Source: Streptomyces sp. JHA26
GTDB taxonomy: Bacteria > Actinomycetota > Actinomycetes > Streptomycetales > Streptomycetaceae
Reading direction: 5' to 3'
Length of the DNA: 57,839 nucleotides
Assembly: GCF_002005565.1 (NCBI RefSeq)
Contig: NZ_BDJC01000047.1
Coordinates: forward strand, 1-57,839
A model generated the notes under the pieces. That model saw only the letters and a list, made by a program, of their open reading frames with translations, had not been told where the DNA came from and did no database searches. Both the position numbers and the translations under genes were made by a program. Shown piece by piece: positions 33,528-42,227 of this stretch. Numbering within the stretch: position 1 is the stretch's first letter; every line of letters starts with the position of its first letter.

Positions 33528-33971
33528 ATGGCCGACGCACCGCTTCCCGAGATCCGTTCCCTCCCCAGCTGGCAGCTGGGCCGCGCAGCCGCCCGCGGCC
33601 GGGCCCTGGTGGCCGAGGCGCTGGCCGCGGAGGGGCTGAAGATGTGGCACCACGTGGTGCTCTCCGCCGTCCGCGACCTCGCCCCCGTCGCCCAGGCCGA
33701 CCTCGGCCGCGGTATCGGGCTCGACCCGAAGGACCTGGTCGGCGTCCTCAACGACCTCCAGTCCGCGAACCTCGTCGTCCGGGCGCCGGACCCGGGGGAC
33801 CGCCGCAAGAACGCCGTGTCCCTCACCGAGGAGGGCGACCGGGTGCTCACGCGGTGCGAGAAGGCGGCCCGCGCGGCCAACGAGGCACTGCTCGCGCCCC
33901 TCTCGGCGCAGGAGCGGGCGCGGTTCATGGACATGGTCGGGCGGGTCGCCGGCACGGACGGCGACGGGTGA
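33528..33971 (+). CDS. MarR-family transcriptional regulator
   Basis: 147 residues. The winged-helix core is visible: VVLSAVRDLAPVAQADLGRG, IGLDPKDLVGVLNDLQSANLV (recognition helix) and RAPDPGDRRKNAVSLTEEGDRVL (wing with the conserved DPxDRR). MarR proteins are dimeric repressors released by small aromatic or oxidant ligands. The divergent oxidoreductase gene and the inverted repeat between them fit autoregulation plus control of that enzyme. A convergent hairpin separates it from fdhD. Confidence 0.95.
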   Translation: MADAPLPEIRSLPSWQLGRAAARGRALVAEALAAEGLKMWHHVVLSAVRDLAPVAQADLGRGIGLDPKDLVGVLNDLQSANLVVRAPDPGDRRKNAVSLTEEGDRVLTRCEKAARAANEALLAPLSAQERARFMDMVGRVAGTDGDG

Positions 33972-34086
33972 CGGCGAGCCGCGTGCACCGGCACCGGGGC
34001 ACGGCGGCGGGTATCCCGGCGGAAGGCGGCTGACACCGGGCGTCCGGGCGCCCTGGCGGCCGACGGCGGCTCGTGGGCCGTGATGA

Positions 34087-34137
34087 GGCGGGGCCCCTGC
34101 GGCGCAGGGGGCGCTCCCCGCCGGCCGGGGCCCCGCC
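34087..34137. terminator. Convergent terminator region
   Basis: GGCGGGGCCCC (34087-34097) pairs with GGGGCCCCGCC (34127-34137), with a smaller hairpin inside. It lies between the marR and fdhD genes. Confidence 0.6.
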
Positions 34138-34158
34138 GCCGTGCCGCGGAAGAGGTGG

Positions 34159-35007
34159 TCAGCCCTGGGCGGCCGCGGCCTGCAGGGCGACGCGGTCCTC
34201 ACCCGCGTACACGTTCATGGAGGCGCCCCGCAGGAAGCCCACGAGGGTCAGCCCCGTCTCGGCGGCCAGGTCCACCGCCAGCGAGGACGGCGCCGAGACC
34301 GCCGCGAGCACCGGGATGCCCGCCATCACCGCCTTCTGCGCCAGTTCGAAGGAGGCCCGGCCCGACACCAGCAGCACGGACCGGGACAGCGGCAGGTCCC
34401 CGTTCTGCAGGGCCCGGCCGACCAGCTTGTCGACCGCGTTGTGCCGGCCCACGTCCTCCCGCACGTCGAGGAGTGCGCCGTGCTCGTCGAACAGGGCCGC
34501 CGCGTGCAGTCCGCCCGTGCGGTCGAAGACCCGCTGGGCCGCCCGCAGCCGGTCCGGCAGCCCGGCCAGCAGCTCCGGCGTCACCCGCAGCGGCGGGGCG
34601 TCGGCGATCGGGTGACGGGTCGTGGTGCGCACCGCGTCCAGGCTGGCCTTGCCGCACAGACCGCAGGACGAGGTGGTGTAGACGTTGCGCTCCAGCGTGA
34701 TGTCGGGGACGGTCACCCCCGGGGCGGTCGTCACGTCGACCACGTTGTACGTGTTCGACCCGTCGGCCGTCGCCCCGGCGCAGTAGACGATGTTGCGCAG
34801 GTCCGAGGCGTCGGCCAGCACGCCCTCGCTGACCAGGAAGCCGGCCGCCAGCGCGAAGTCGTCGCCCGGGGTGCGCATGGTGATCGCGAGCGGTCTGCCG
34901 TTGAGCCGGATCTCCAGGGGCTCCTCGGCGACGAGCGTGTCCGGGCGGGTGGAGACCGCCCCGTCCCGGATGCGGATCACCTTGCGTCGTTCCGTGACTC
35001 GTCCCAT
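34159..35007 (-). CDS. fdhD: Formate dehydrogenase accessory sulfurtransferase FdhD
   Basis: 282 residues with the family marks: VAEEPLEIRLNGRPLAITMR, PGDDFALAAGFL, the two-cysteine sulfur-carrier loop SSCGLCGKAS, DVREDVGRHNAVDKLVG and SVLLVSGRASFELAQKA. FdhD passes sulfur from cysteine desulfurase to the bis-MGD cofactor, which the formate dehydrogenase needs for activity. It starts at ATG 35007, 17 nt after the upstream subunit gene stops, and is the last gene of the formate dehydrogenase operon, so the maturation factor is made with its client. Confidence 0.97.
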   Translation of the reverse strand: MGRVTERRKVIRIRDGAVSTRPDTLVAEEPLEIRLNGRPLAITMRTPGDDFALAAGFLVSEGVLADASDLRNIVYCAGATADGSNTYNVVDVTTAPGVTVPDITLERNVYTTSSCGLCGKASLDAVRTTTRHPIADAPPLRVTPELLAGLPDRLRAAQRVFDRTGGLHAAALFDEHGALLDVREDVGRHNAVDKLVGRALQNGDLPLSRSVLLVSGRASFELAQKAVMAGIPVLAAVSAPSSLAVDLAAETGLTLVGFLRGASMNVYAGEDRVALQAAAAQG

Positions 35008-35024
35008 GTCCCTGTCCGTTCCGT

Positions 35025-35885
35025 TCAGTCCCGGCTCTGCACGTGCTGGTAGCCGAACCGGCCCTTGATGCACAGGTTGCCGTGGGTCACCGGGTTGTCG
35101 TGCGGCGACGTGACCTTCACGATCTCATTGTCCTGCACATGGAGCGTCAGGTTGCAGCCCACGCCGCAGTAGGCGCACACGGTCGTCGTGCGCGTCTGCC
35201 GCGACTCGTCCCACGTACCCGCCGCCCGCATGTCGAACTCCGACTTGAACGACAGCGCCCCGGTCGGGCACACCTCGATGCAGTTGCCGCAGTACACGCA
35301 CGCCGAGTCGGTCAGCGGACCGTCGTGCTCGACCGAGACGCGGGCGTCGAAGCCGCGCCCGGAGACGGAGATGGCGAACGTGTTCTGCCACTGGTCGCCG
35401 CAGGCGTCCACGCACTTGTAGCAGAGGATGCACTTGCCCAGGTCGCGCACGTACAGCTCGTTGTCGATCCTCGGCTGTCCGTCGACGCGGGCCGCGTCCG
35501 GGCCGAAGCGGTCCGGTTCCGCCCCGTACTCCTTGATCCAGTCGGCCGCCCGGGGGGTCGTGGACAGGTCGACGGAGGACGCGAGCAGTTCGAGGACGAG
35601 CCTGCGGCTGTGCCGGACGCGCTCGGTGTCCGTCCTGACCACCATGCCCGGCTCCGCCTTCCGCGAGCAGGCCGGGACGAGGGTGCGGGAGCCCTCGACC
35701 TCCACCACGCACACCCGGCAGGCGTTCTTCGGGGTGAGCGTGTCGCCCTCGCACAGGGTCGGCACGTCCAGGTCCGCGGCCCGGCAGGCGTCGAGGACGG
35801 TCGAGCCCTCGGGCACCCGAGCCTCCCGTCCGTCGACGGTGAACTCCACCATCCGGCGCGGCACGCCCAGCGGTATCGCGGTCAC
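35025..35885 (-). CDS. Formate dehydrogenase iron-sulfur subunit (N-terminal half of the alpha chain)
   Basis: 286 residues from a GTG that overlaps the upstream stop (GTGA); an ATG 33 nt further in (MVEFTVDG) is possible. Modules in order are a [2Fe-2S] plant-type ferredoxin domain (CRAADLDVPTLCEG, CRVCVVEVEG), a NuoG-like His/Cys region, a double 4Fe-4S ferredoxin (CILCYKCVDACG and CVYCGNCIEVCPTG), and a final CxxCxxxC...C block (CAYCGVGCNL ... NLCIKG). The last block is normally the N-terminal [4Fe-4S] domain of the molybdopterin subunit. The protein should relay electrons between the molybdenum site and the NuoF-like diaphorase. Confidence 0.9.
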   Translation of the reverse strand: MTAIPLGVPRRMVEFTVDGREARVPEGSTVLDACRAADLDVPTLCEGDTLTPKNACRVCVVEVEGSRTLVPACSRKAEPGMVVRTDTERVRHSRRLVLELLASSVDLSTTPRAADWIKEYGAEPDRFGPDAARVDGQPRIDNELYVRDLGKCILCYKCVDACGDQWQNTFAISVSGRGFDARVSVEHDGPLTDSACVYCGNCIEVCPTGALSFKSEFDMRAAGTWDESRQTRTTTVCAYCGVGCNLTLHVQDNEIVKVTSPHDNPVTHGNLCIKGRFGYQHVQSRD

Positions 35886-37807
35886 TTGTAGGCCCCCAGA
35901 CGGTCGATGGCGGATTCCACGGCGTTCCACGCGGTCTGCCCCAGACCGCAGATCGAGGCGTCCCGCATCGCGCGGCCGACGTCCCGCAGCAGGGCGATGT
36001 CCCCGGCGGCACCGGCGCCCGTGCGGTCCACGATCCGCCGCAGCGCCTCCTCCTGCCGCACGGTCCCGACCCGGCACGGCACGCACTGCCCGCACGACTC
36101 GTCGCGGAAGAACTCGGCGATGCGCAGCAGGAGGCGGGGGAGCGGCACCGTGTCGTCGAAGGCCATGACGACGCCCGAACCGAGGGTCGTGCCCGCCTCT
36201 CGGGTGCCCTCGAAGGTGAGGGGGAGATCCAGTTCGTCGGGGCGCACGAAGCCGCCCGCGGCCCCGCCGAGCAGCACCGCCCGCAGTCCGTCCCGCACCC
36301 CGGCGAGCGTGAGCAGCTCGCCCAGCGTCGCGCCGAACGGCAGCTCGTAGACGCCGGGACGGTCCACGCTGCCCGACACGCAGAACAGCTTCGGGCCCGT
36401 GGACGCCGCCGTGCCGATCGCCGCGTACGCCGGGGCGCCCAGGGTGAGGATCGGCAGCACGTTGACCAGGGTCTCGACGTTGTTCTCCACCGTGGGCCCG
36501 CCGAACAGGCCCTTCTCCACCGGGAACGGCGGCTTGGAACGCGGCTCGCCCCGGTGGCCCTCGATGGAGTTGAACAGGGCCGTCTCCTCGCCGCAGACGT
36601 ACGCGCCCGCGCCCCGCCGGATCTCGATGTCGAAGGCGTAGCCCTGCCCGAGGACGTCGTCGCCGAGCAGTCCGCGGGCGCGGGCCCGGGTGATCGCGTG
36701 GGTGAGGCGGGCCAGCGCGCGCGGGTACTCGCCGCGGAGGTAGAGGTAGCCCTGGTGCGCGCCGGTGGCGTACCCGGCGATCGTCATCGCCTCGACGAGC
36801 GCGTACGGGTCGCCCTCCATGAGGACGCGGTCCTTGAAGGTGCCCGGCTCGGACTCGTCGGCGTTGCAGACGAGGTAGTGGGGGCGGTCGGGCCGGGCGG
36901 CCGTGGCCTGCCACTTGCGTCCGGTGGGGAAGGCGGCGCCGCCGCGGCCGAGCAGGCCGGAGTCGGTGACCTCGCGGATGACGCCGGCCGGACCGAGGGC
37001 GAAGGCCCGGCGCAGGGCGGTGTAGCCGCCGTGGGCGCGGTAGTCGTCCAGGGAGGCGGGATCGACGGTGCCGACGCGTCCGAGGAGGGTGAGCGCGGGG
37101 TCGCCCGCCTGGGGGACCGCGGCCGCGGGCGGGGGTTCGGGGGCGGCGGATTCGGGGGCGGTGGCGGCGCCGAGGGCGGTCTCCACCGTGGCGGGGGCGC
37201 ACACGGCGGTGGCGTGGAGCCTCTCCCGCCCCCGCCGCCCCGTCCCGTCCCCGGGGGCCGCCGCCCCCGGGCCCCCGTCTCCGGCCCGGACGGCCTCGTC
37301 CTCGAGCGCCGGACGGGCCGGTGCGCCCGCGCGTATCGCCAGCGCCGCCGGGGCCCGCTCGCACAGCCCCAGGCACGGGCTGCGCTCGACCTCCACCCCA
37401 CTCTCCGGACCCAGCCGCGCCTCCACGTCCGCGCACAGCCCGGTCGCCCCCGCCGCCGTGCACGCCAGGTCCGTGCAGACGTGCAGCACGGTCGCGGGGC
37501 GGGGGCGCACCGAGAACATGGCGTAGAAGGTGGCGACCCCGTACGCCTCCGCCGGCGGGACCGTCAGGCGCCGGCACAGGTAGTCCAGGGCGCCCGCGCT
37601 GATCCAGCCGACCCGGTCGTTGAGCGCGTGCAGCCCCGGCAGCAGCAGGTCGCGCCGGTCGCGGGCCTCCCGCCCGCCACGGGCCCACCGGAGGTCGGCG
37701 TCGGAGCGGTCCGCGCCCTCCCAGGAGGACTCCGGCGGGCCGAGGAGGGCGTCGACGGCCTCCCGTTCCTCGTCCGTCGGTCTGCTGTCACCGAAGCGCA
37801 GGTCCAC
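35882..37807 (-). CDS. NAD-dependent formate dehydrogenase diaphorase, NuoE-NuoF fusion
   Basis: 641 residues. Residues 1 to about 165 are NuoE-like ([2Fe-2S] cysteines in HVCTDLACTAAG and CLGLCERAP). An Ala/Pro-rich linker of about 95 residues follows. The rest is NuoF-like: NADH/FMN sites GLLGRGGAAFPTGRKW and GAGAYVCGEETALFNSIEG, and the [4Fe-4S] ligands SCGQCVPCRVGT with the distal Cys in ICGLGQ. In NAD-dependent formate dehydrogenases such as the Rhodobacter FdsGB pair these are separate or fused subunits that pass electrons to NAD+. It overlaps its neighbours on both sides (20 nt and 4 nt), so it is translated within the operon. Confidence 0.93.
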   Translation of the reverse strand: MDLRFGDSRPTDEEREAVDALLGPPESSWEGADRSDADLRWARGGREARDRRDLLLPGLHALNDRVGWISAGALDYLCRRLTVPPAEAYGVATFYAMFSVRPRPATVLHVCTDLACTAAGATGLCADVEARLGPESGVEVERSPCLGLCERAPAALAIRAGAPARPALEDEAVRAGDGGPGAAAPGDGTGRRGRERLHATAVCAPATVETALGAATAPESAAPEPPPAAAVPQAGDPALTLLGRVGTVDPASLDDYRAHGGYTALRRAFALGPAGVIREVTDSGLLGRGGAAFPTGRKWQATAARPDRPHYLVCNADESEPGTFKDRVLMEGDPYALVEAMTIAGYATGAHQGYLYLRGEYPRALARLTHAITRARARGLLGDDVLGQGYAFDIEIRRGAGAYVCGEETALFNSIEGHRGEPRSKPPFPVEKGLFGGPTVENNVETLVNVLPILTLGAPAYAAIGTAASTGPKLFCVSGSVDRPGVYELPFGATLGELLTLAGVRDGLRAVLLGGAAGGFVRPDELDLPLTFEGTREAGTTLGSGVVMAFDDTVPLPRLLLRIAEFFRDESCGQCVPCRVGTVRQEEALRRIVDRTGAGAAGDIALLRDVGRAMRDASICGLGQTAWNAVESAIDRLGAYK

Positions 37808-39710
37808 TGCTGCTCACCTTCTCGATACGGATCGCCGACGCCTTGAACTCCGCCGTCCCCGCGATCGGGCAGTTGGCCTCGATCGTCAGCCGGTTGGTGT
37901 CCACCTCGTCGGGGAAGTGGAAGCTCATGAACGCGAGCCCGGGACGCAGCGCGGTGTCGACCCACACGGGCGCCTCCACCGACCCGCGCCGCGACACCAC
38001 CCGCACCCGCTCGCCGACCGCGACCCCGTACCGCTCGGCGTCCTCCGGACTGAGCTCGACGGACTCGCCGCGCCGCAGGGGGGACGCGTAACCGCCGCTC
38101 TGCACACCGGTGTTGTAGGAGTCGAGCCGTCGGCCGGTGGTCAGCCGGACCGGGTACTCCTCGTCGGTGAGGTCCACCGGCGGATCGTGCCGGACGATCC
38201 CGAAGGGCGCGGGCCGCCCCCGCCGTTCCGGGTCGGGATCCCACAACCTGCTGTGAAGGTAAGGGGGTTCGAGTCCCTCGGTGCTCGGGCACGGCCACTG
38301 GATGCCCTGGTGCTCCGCGAGGCGCGCGTACGTCATCCCGTGGTGGTCCGGGGAGAGGGACCGCAGCTCGTTCCACACCGCCTCGGCGTCCGGGTACTTC
38401 CAGTCGTGACCGAGGCGCACCGCCAGGTCGCAGAGGATGTCGATGTCCTCCCGGGCCTCGCCGGGCGGGGTGACGGCCCTGCGGACGCGCTGCACGCGCC
38501 GCTCGCTGTTGGTGGTGGTGCCCTCGGTCTCCGCCCAGCCGGCGGTCGCCGGGAGGACCACGTCGGCGAGCTCGGCGGTCCTCGTCAGGAAGATGTCCTG
38601 GACGACGAGGAAGTCCAGCGCGTTCAGCCGGCGCACCGCCTGTTCGCCGTCCGCCTCCGACTGCGCGGGGTTCTCGCCGATGCAGTAGACGGCCTTCAGC
38701 GTGCCGTCCTCCATGGCCTCGAACATCTCCGTCAGGGTCATTCCGTACCGCGGCGGGATGACGGTGTCCCACGCCGACTCGAACCTGAGCCGCACGTCCG
38801 CGTCGAGGATGTCCTGGAAGCCGGGCAGCCGGTTGGGGATCGCGCCCATGTCGCCGCCGCCCTGCACGTTGTTCTGGCCGCGCAGGGGCTGCAGCCCGGA
38901 GCCGTAGCGGCCGACGTGGCCCGTGAGCAGGGACAGGTTGATCAGCGCCCGGACGTTGTCGGTGCCGTTGTGGTGCTCGGTGATGCCGAGGGTCCAGCAC
39001 AGCTGGGCGCGCTCGGCGCGGGCGTAGGCGTGGGCCAGTTGGCGGACGGCGGCGGCGGGGACGCCCGTCACCTTCTCCGCCAGCGACGGCGTCCACGGTT
39101 CGACCAGCGCCCGGTACTCCTCGAAGCCGGTGGTCGCCCGCGCGACGAACGCCTCGTCGGTCAGCCCCGCGTGGATGATCTCGCGGCCGACCGCGTGCGC
39201 CAGCGGGATGTCGGTGCCGACGTTCAGGCCGAGCCAGCCCTCCGCCCACTCGGCCGTGGAGGTGCGCCGCGGGTCGACGGCGTACATGCGGGCGCCGTTG
39301 CGTATCCCCTTCAGCACGTGCTGGAAGAAGATCGGGTGGGCGAAGCGGGCGTTGGAGCCCCACATCACGATGACGTCGGTGTGCTCGATCTCCTCGTACG
39401 ACGAGGTCCCGCCGCCCGATCCGAAGGCGGCCGACAGGCCCGCGACGCTCGGTGCGTGACAGGTGCGGTTGCAGGAGTCGACGTTGTTGGTGCCCATCAC
39501 GACCCGGGCGAACTTCTGCGCCACGTAGTTCATCTCGTTGGTCGCGCGGGCGCAGGAGAACATCCCGAACGCGCCGCGGTGGCGCGCCAGGCCGCGTGCG
39601 ACCCGGTCGAGCGCCTCGTCCCAGGACGCCCGGCGGAAGGGCTCGTCGCGGGAGTCCCGGACCAGGGGGTGCGTCAGCCGGGCGTAGGTCTTCGGTTCCC
39701 GTTTCCTCAT
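37788..39710 (-). CDS. Formate dehydrogenase molybdopterin catalytic subunit (no N-terminal FeS domain)
   Basis: 640 residues starting at ATG 39710 with GGAG upstream. It begins at THPLVRDSRDEPFRRASWDEAL, where complete homologues already have about 60 residues of [4Fe-4S] domain. The catalytic ligand region NVDSCNRTCHAPSVAGL has a cysteine (Cys84) in the position of selenocysteine in E. coli FdhF, followed by the conserved His. MGSNARFAHPIF, PLRGQNNVQGGGDMGA and LPATAGWAETEGTTTNSERR are the MGD-binding blocks. It oxidises formate to CO2 (or the reverse). The missing FeS domain is supplied by a gene two positions downstream. Confidence 0.92.
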   Translation of the reverse strand: MRKREPKTYARLTHPLVRDSRDEPFRRASWDEALDRVARGLARHRGAFGMFSCARATNEMNYVAQKFARVVMGTNNVDSCNRTCHAPSVAGLSAAFGSGGGTSSYEEIEHTDVIVMWGSNARFAHPIFFQHVLKGIRNGARMYAVDPRRTSTAEWAEGWLGLNVGTDIPLAHAVGREIIHAGLTDEAFVARATTGFEEYRALVEPWTPSLAEKVTGVPAAAVRQLAHAYARAERAQLCWTLGITEHHNGTDNVRALINLSLLTGHVGRYGSGLQPLRGQNNVQGGGDMGAIPNRLPGFQDILDADVRLRFESAWDTVIPPRYGMTLTEMFEAMEDGTLKAVYCIGENPAQSEADGEQAVRRLNALDFLVVQDIFLTRTAELADVVLPATAGWAETEGTTTNSERRVQRVRRAVTPPGEAREDIDILCDLAVRLGHDWKYPDAEAVWNELRSLSPDHHGMTYARLAEHQGIQWPCPSTEGLEPPYLHSRLWDPDPERRGRPAPFGIVRHDPPVDLTDEEYPVRLTTGRRLDSYNTGVQSGGYASPLRRGESVELSPEDAERYGVAVGERVRVVSRRGSVEAPVWVDTALRPGLAFMSFHFPDEVDTNRLTIEANCPIAGTAEFKASAIRIEKVSSSGPALR

Positions 39711-40678
39711 GCGGCGCTCCTCAGCGCGAGCAGGTCCGACAGGGCGTGCACGGTGCGCAGGGTGGGCACCTCGACGCCGGTGATCCCCGCCAGTTCGACG
39801 ACGGCCGCGAGCAGGACGTCGAGTTCCAGCGGCTTGCCGCGCTCCAGGTCCTGGAGCGTGGAGGTGCGGTGGTCGCCGACCCTCTCGGCGCCCGCGAGCC
39901 GGCGCTCGATGGAGACGCCGACCTCGCAGCCGAGGGCCGCGGCGACCGCGAGCGTCTCGGTCATCATGGTCTCGATGACCTGCCGGGTGCCGCCGTGCAG
40001 GCACATCTGCCGCATGGTGGCGCGGGCCAGCGCGCTGATCGGGTTGAAGGAGATGTTGCCCAGCAGCTTCAGCCAGATGTCGGCCCGCAGGTCCGGCTCG
40101 ACCGGGCACTTCAGTCCGCCGGCCCGCATCGCCTCGCTGAACGCCAGGCAGCGCTCCGAGACGCCCCGGCCGGGTTCGCCGACCGAGAACCGCGTGCCCT
40201 CCACGTGCCGGACGACGCCCGGCCCTTCCAGTTCGGTGGCCGCGTAGACGACGCAGCCGACGGCCCGTTCGGGCGCGAGCACCGCACTGACCGCGCCGTC
40301 CGGGTCCACGCTCTCCAGGCGGCGCCCGTCGTACGGACCGCCGTGCCGGTGGAAGTACCACCAGGGAATGCCGTTCTGCGCGGCCACGACGGCCGTGGTG
40401 TCGTGCAGCAGCGGCTCGATCAGCGGCCCGCACGCCGCGTACGCGTGGGCCTTCAGGCCCAGGAACACGTAGTCGGCCGGGCCCACTTCGGCCGGGTCGT
40501 CGGTGGCGCGGGGTCGTGCGGTGAAGTCACCGCGCGGACTGCGCACGCGTACTCCGTCCCGCCGCATGGCCGCCAGGTGCGGTCCACGGGCGATGAGGTG
40601 GACGTCGGCGCCCGCGCGGTGGAGCGCGGCGCCGACGTAGGCGCCGATCGCCCCGGCGCCGAGGACTGCGACTTTCAT
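39707..40678 (-). CDS. Ketopantoate reductase-family (ApbA/PanE) oxidoreductase
   Basis: 323 residues. The Rossmann start is MKVAVLGAGAIGAYVGAAL; conserved catalytic residues appear in FLGLKAHAY (Lys) and WLKLLGNISFNPISALARAT (Lys, Asn), with the C-terminal helical part to RTVHALSDLLAL. The family reduces 2-dehydropantoate with NADPH, but many members act on other 2-keto acids. It is the first gene of the formate dehydrogenase operon and overlaps the catalytic subunit start by ATGA. This tight coupling suggests a role in one-carbon/C2 acid metabolism rather than pantothenate synthesis; that is inference. Confidence 0.88.
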   Translation of the reverse strand: MKVAVLGAGAIGAYVGAALHRAGADVHLIARGPHLAAMRRDGVRVRSPRGDFTARPRATDDPAEVGPADYVFLGLKAHAYAACGPLIEPLLHDTTAVVAAQNGIPWWYFHRHGGPYDGRRLESVDPDGAVSAVLAPERAVGCVVYAATELEGPGVVRHVEGTRFSVGEPGRGVSERCLAFSEAMRAGGLKCPVEPDLRADIWLKLLGNISFNPISALARATMRQMCLHGGTRQVIETMMTETLAVAAALGCEVGVSIERRLAGAERVGDHRTSTLQDLERGKPLELDVLLAAVVELAGITGVEVPTLRTVHALSDLLALRSAA

Positions 40679-40756
40679 GACGGGGGAGCTCCGTTCGGTC
40701 GAGGGATACCGAGGAACCGCGGGCCGGGACGAGCCAGCCGGCCCAGTGTCGACGAA

Positions 40757-40772
40757 ATATTGTCTACAGTAT
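40757..40772. promoter_or_regulatory. Candidate GntR/FCD operator in front of the formate operon and OFA carrier
   Basis: ATATTGTCTACAGTAT is an imperfect palindrome (12 of 16) with the form ATA-n-TGT-nn-ACA-n-TAT. It is an AT-rich island in a GC-rich gap between divergent starts. It shares the 9-mer GTCTACAGT, in reverse, with the region in front of the gntR gene. Confidence 0.55.
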
Positions 40773-40889
40773 GGAGGTTGCCCCAGCAAGGCTCCGGGCA
40801 CGGCTTGGTACGAGCGGGGCCGGCCGTTCGTTGGTTGCTCCCTCAACTGTCTTCTCAACCCGGCCGTCACTGCCTACGGTTGGGGACTC

Positions 40890-42227
40890 ATGAGTCCCCC
40901 CATGGCACCCGCGGGCTGGAGCCGCTGGCTCGTTCCCCCCGCCGCCCTCTCGGTCCACCTCTCCATCGGCCAGGCCTACGCCTGGTCCGTGTTCAAACCG
41001 CCCCTCGAATCCGCGCTCGGCCTCAGCGGCACGCAGAGCGCGCTGCCCTTCCAGCTCGGCATCGTCATGCTCGGCCTGTCCGCCGCGTTCGGCGGCACGC
41101 TCGTGGAACGGCACGGACCGCGCTGGGCGATGACCGTCGCCCTGGTCTGCTTCTCGTCCGGCTTCCTGCTCTCCGCGCTCGGCGCCGCGGTGGAGCAGTA
41201 CTGGCTGATCGTCCTCGGCTACGGCTTCGTCGGCGGGATCGGCCTCGGCATCGGCTACATCTCGCCGGTCTCCACCCTGATCAAGTGGTTCCCCGACCGG
41301 CCCGGCATGGCCACCGGCATCGCCATCATGGGCTTCGGCGGCGGCGCGCTGATCGCCTCGCCCTGGTCGGCGCAGATGCTGGAGTCCTTCGGCACCGACG
41401 ACACGGGCATCGCGCTGGCCTTCCTCGTGCACGGGCTGACCTACGCCGTCTTCATGCTGCTGGGCGTGCTGCTGGTACGGGTGCCGCGCCCGCGGGAACG
41501 CGCCGGGGACGGCCCGGACGGTGCCGAGGGCGTGCGGGTCTCGGCGCGCCAGGCGGTGCGCACCCCGCAGTTCTGGCTGCTGTGGATCGCGCTCTGCACG
41601 AACGTCACCGCCGGCATCGGCATCCTGGAGAAGGCCGCCCCGATGATCACGGACTTCTTCGCCGACACCTCCACCCCCGTGTCGGCCACGGCCGCCGCCG
41701 GGTTCGTCGCACTGCTGTCGGCGGCCAACATGGCCGGCCGGCTCGGCTGGTCCACGGCCTCCGACCTGATCGGACGCAAGAACGTCTACCGGCTCTACCT
41801 GGGCGTCGGCGCGCTGATGTACGCGCTCGTCGCCCTGTTCGGCGACTCCTCCAAGCCGCTGTTCGTGCTGTGCGCCCTCGTCGTCCTCTCCTTCTACGGC
41901 GGCGGCTTCGCCACGGCGCCCGCCTACCTCAAGGACCTCTTCGGCACCTACCAGGTCGGTGCCATCCACGGGCGGCTGCTCACCGCCTGGTCCACGGCCG
42001 GCGTCCTCGGGCCGCTGATCGTCAACTGGATCGCGGACCGGCAGGAGGAGGCCGGACGGCACGGCCCGTCCCTGTACGGGCTGTCGTTCGTCATCATGAT
42101 CGGGCTGCTGGCCGTCGGCTTCGCCGCCAACGAGTGCATCCGCCCGGTCCACTCCCGCCACCACATGCCCGCCCCGGCACGCAAGGAGGCCGCCGATGTC
42201 GCACGACAGCAGCCAGAGTCCGCCTGA
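40890..42227 (+). CDS. OFA-family (oxalate/formate antiporter type) MFS transporter
   Basis: 445 residues with 12 membrane segments. The start HLSIGQAYAWSVFKPPL is the OFA hallmark, with GVGLGIGYISPVSTLIKWFPDRPGMATGIAI-type sequence at TM4-5 (here GIGLGIGYISPVSTLIKWFP) and FYGGGFATAPAYLKDLFG at TM10. OFA proteins exchange oxalate for formate or carry related monocarboxylates. It faces the formate dehydrogenase operon, so import or exchange of formate/oxalate followed by oxidation is a coherent reading. The ATG has a weak GGGGA close by, and a short leader is possible. Its last codons overlap the next small gene. Confidence 0.93.
   Translation: MSPPMAPAGWSRWLVPPAALSVHLSIGQAYAWSVFKPPLESALGLSGTQSALPFQLGIVMLGLSAAFGGTLVERHGPRWAMTVALVCFSSGFLLSALGAAVEQYWLIVLGYGFVGGIGLGIGYISPVSTLIKWFPDRPGMATGIAIMGFGGGALIASPWSAQMLESFGTDDTGIALAFLVHGLTYAVFMLLGVLLVRVPRPRERAGDGPDGAEGVRVSARQAVRTPQFWLLWIALCTNVTAGIGILEKAAPMITDFFADTSTPVSATAAAGFVALLSAANMAGRLGWSTASDLIGRKNVYRLYLGVGALMYALVALFGDSSKPLFVLCALVVLSFYGGGFATAPAYLKDLFGTYQVGAIHGRLLTAWSTAGVLGPLIVNWIADRQEEAGRHGPSLYGLSFVIMIGLLAVGFAANECIRPVHSRHHMPAPARKEAADVARQQPESA

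Noticed and set aside
38264..38280. GGTTCGAGTCC-like tRNA T-arm sequence
   Set aside because: It lies within the formate dehydrogenase catalytic gene, and no acceptor, D or anticodon stems can be built around it.
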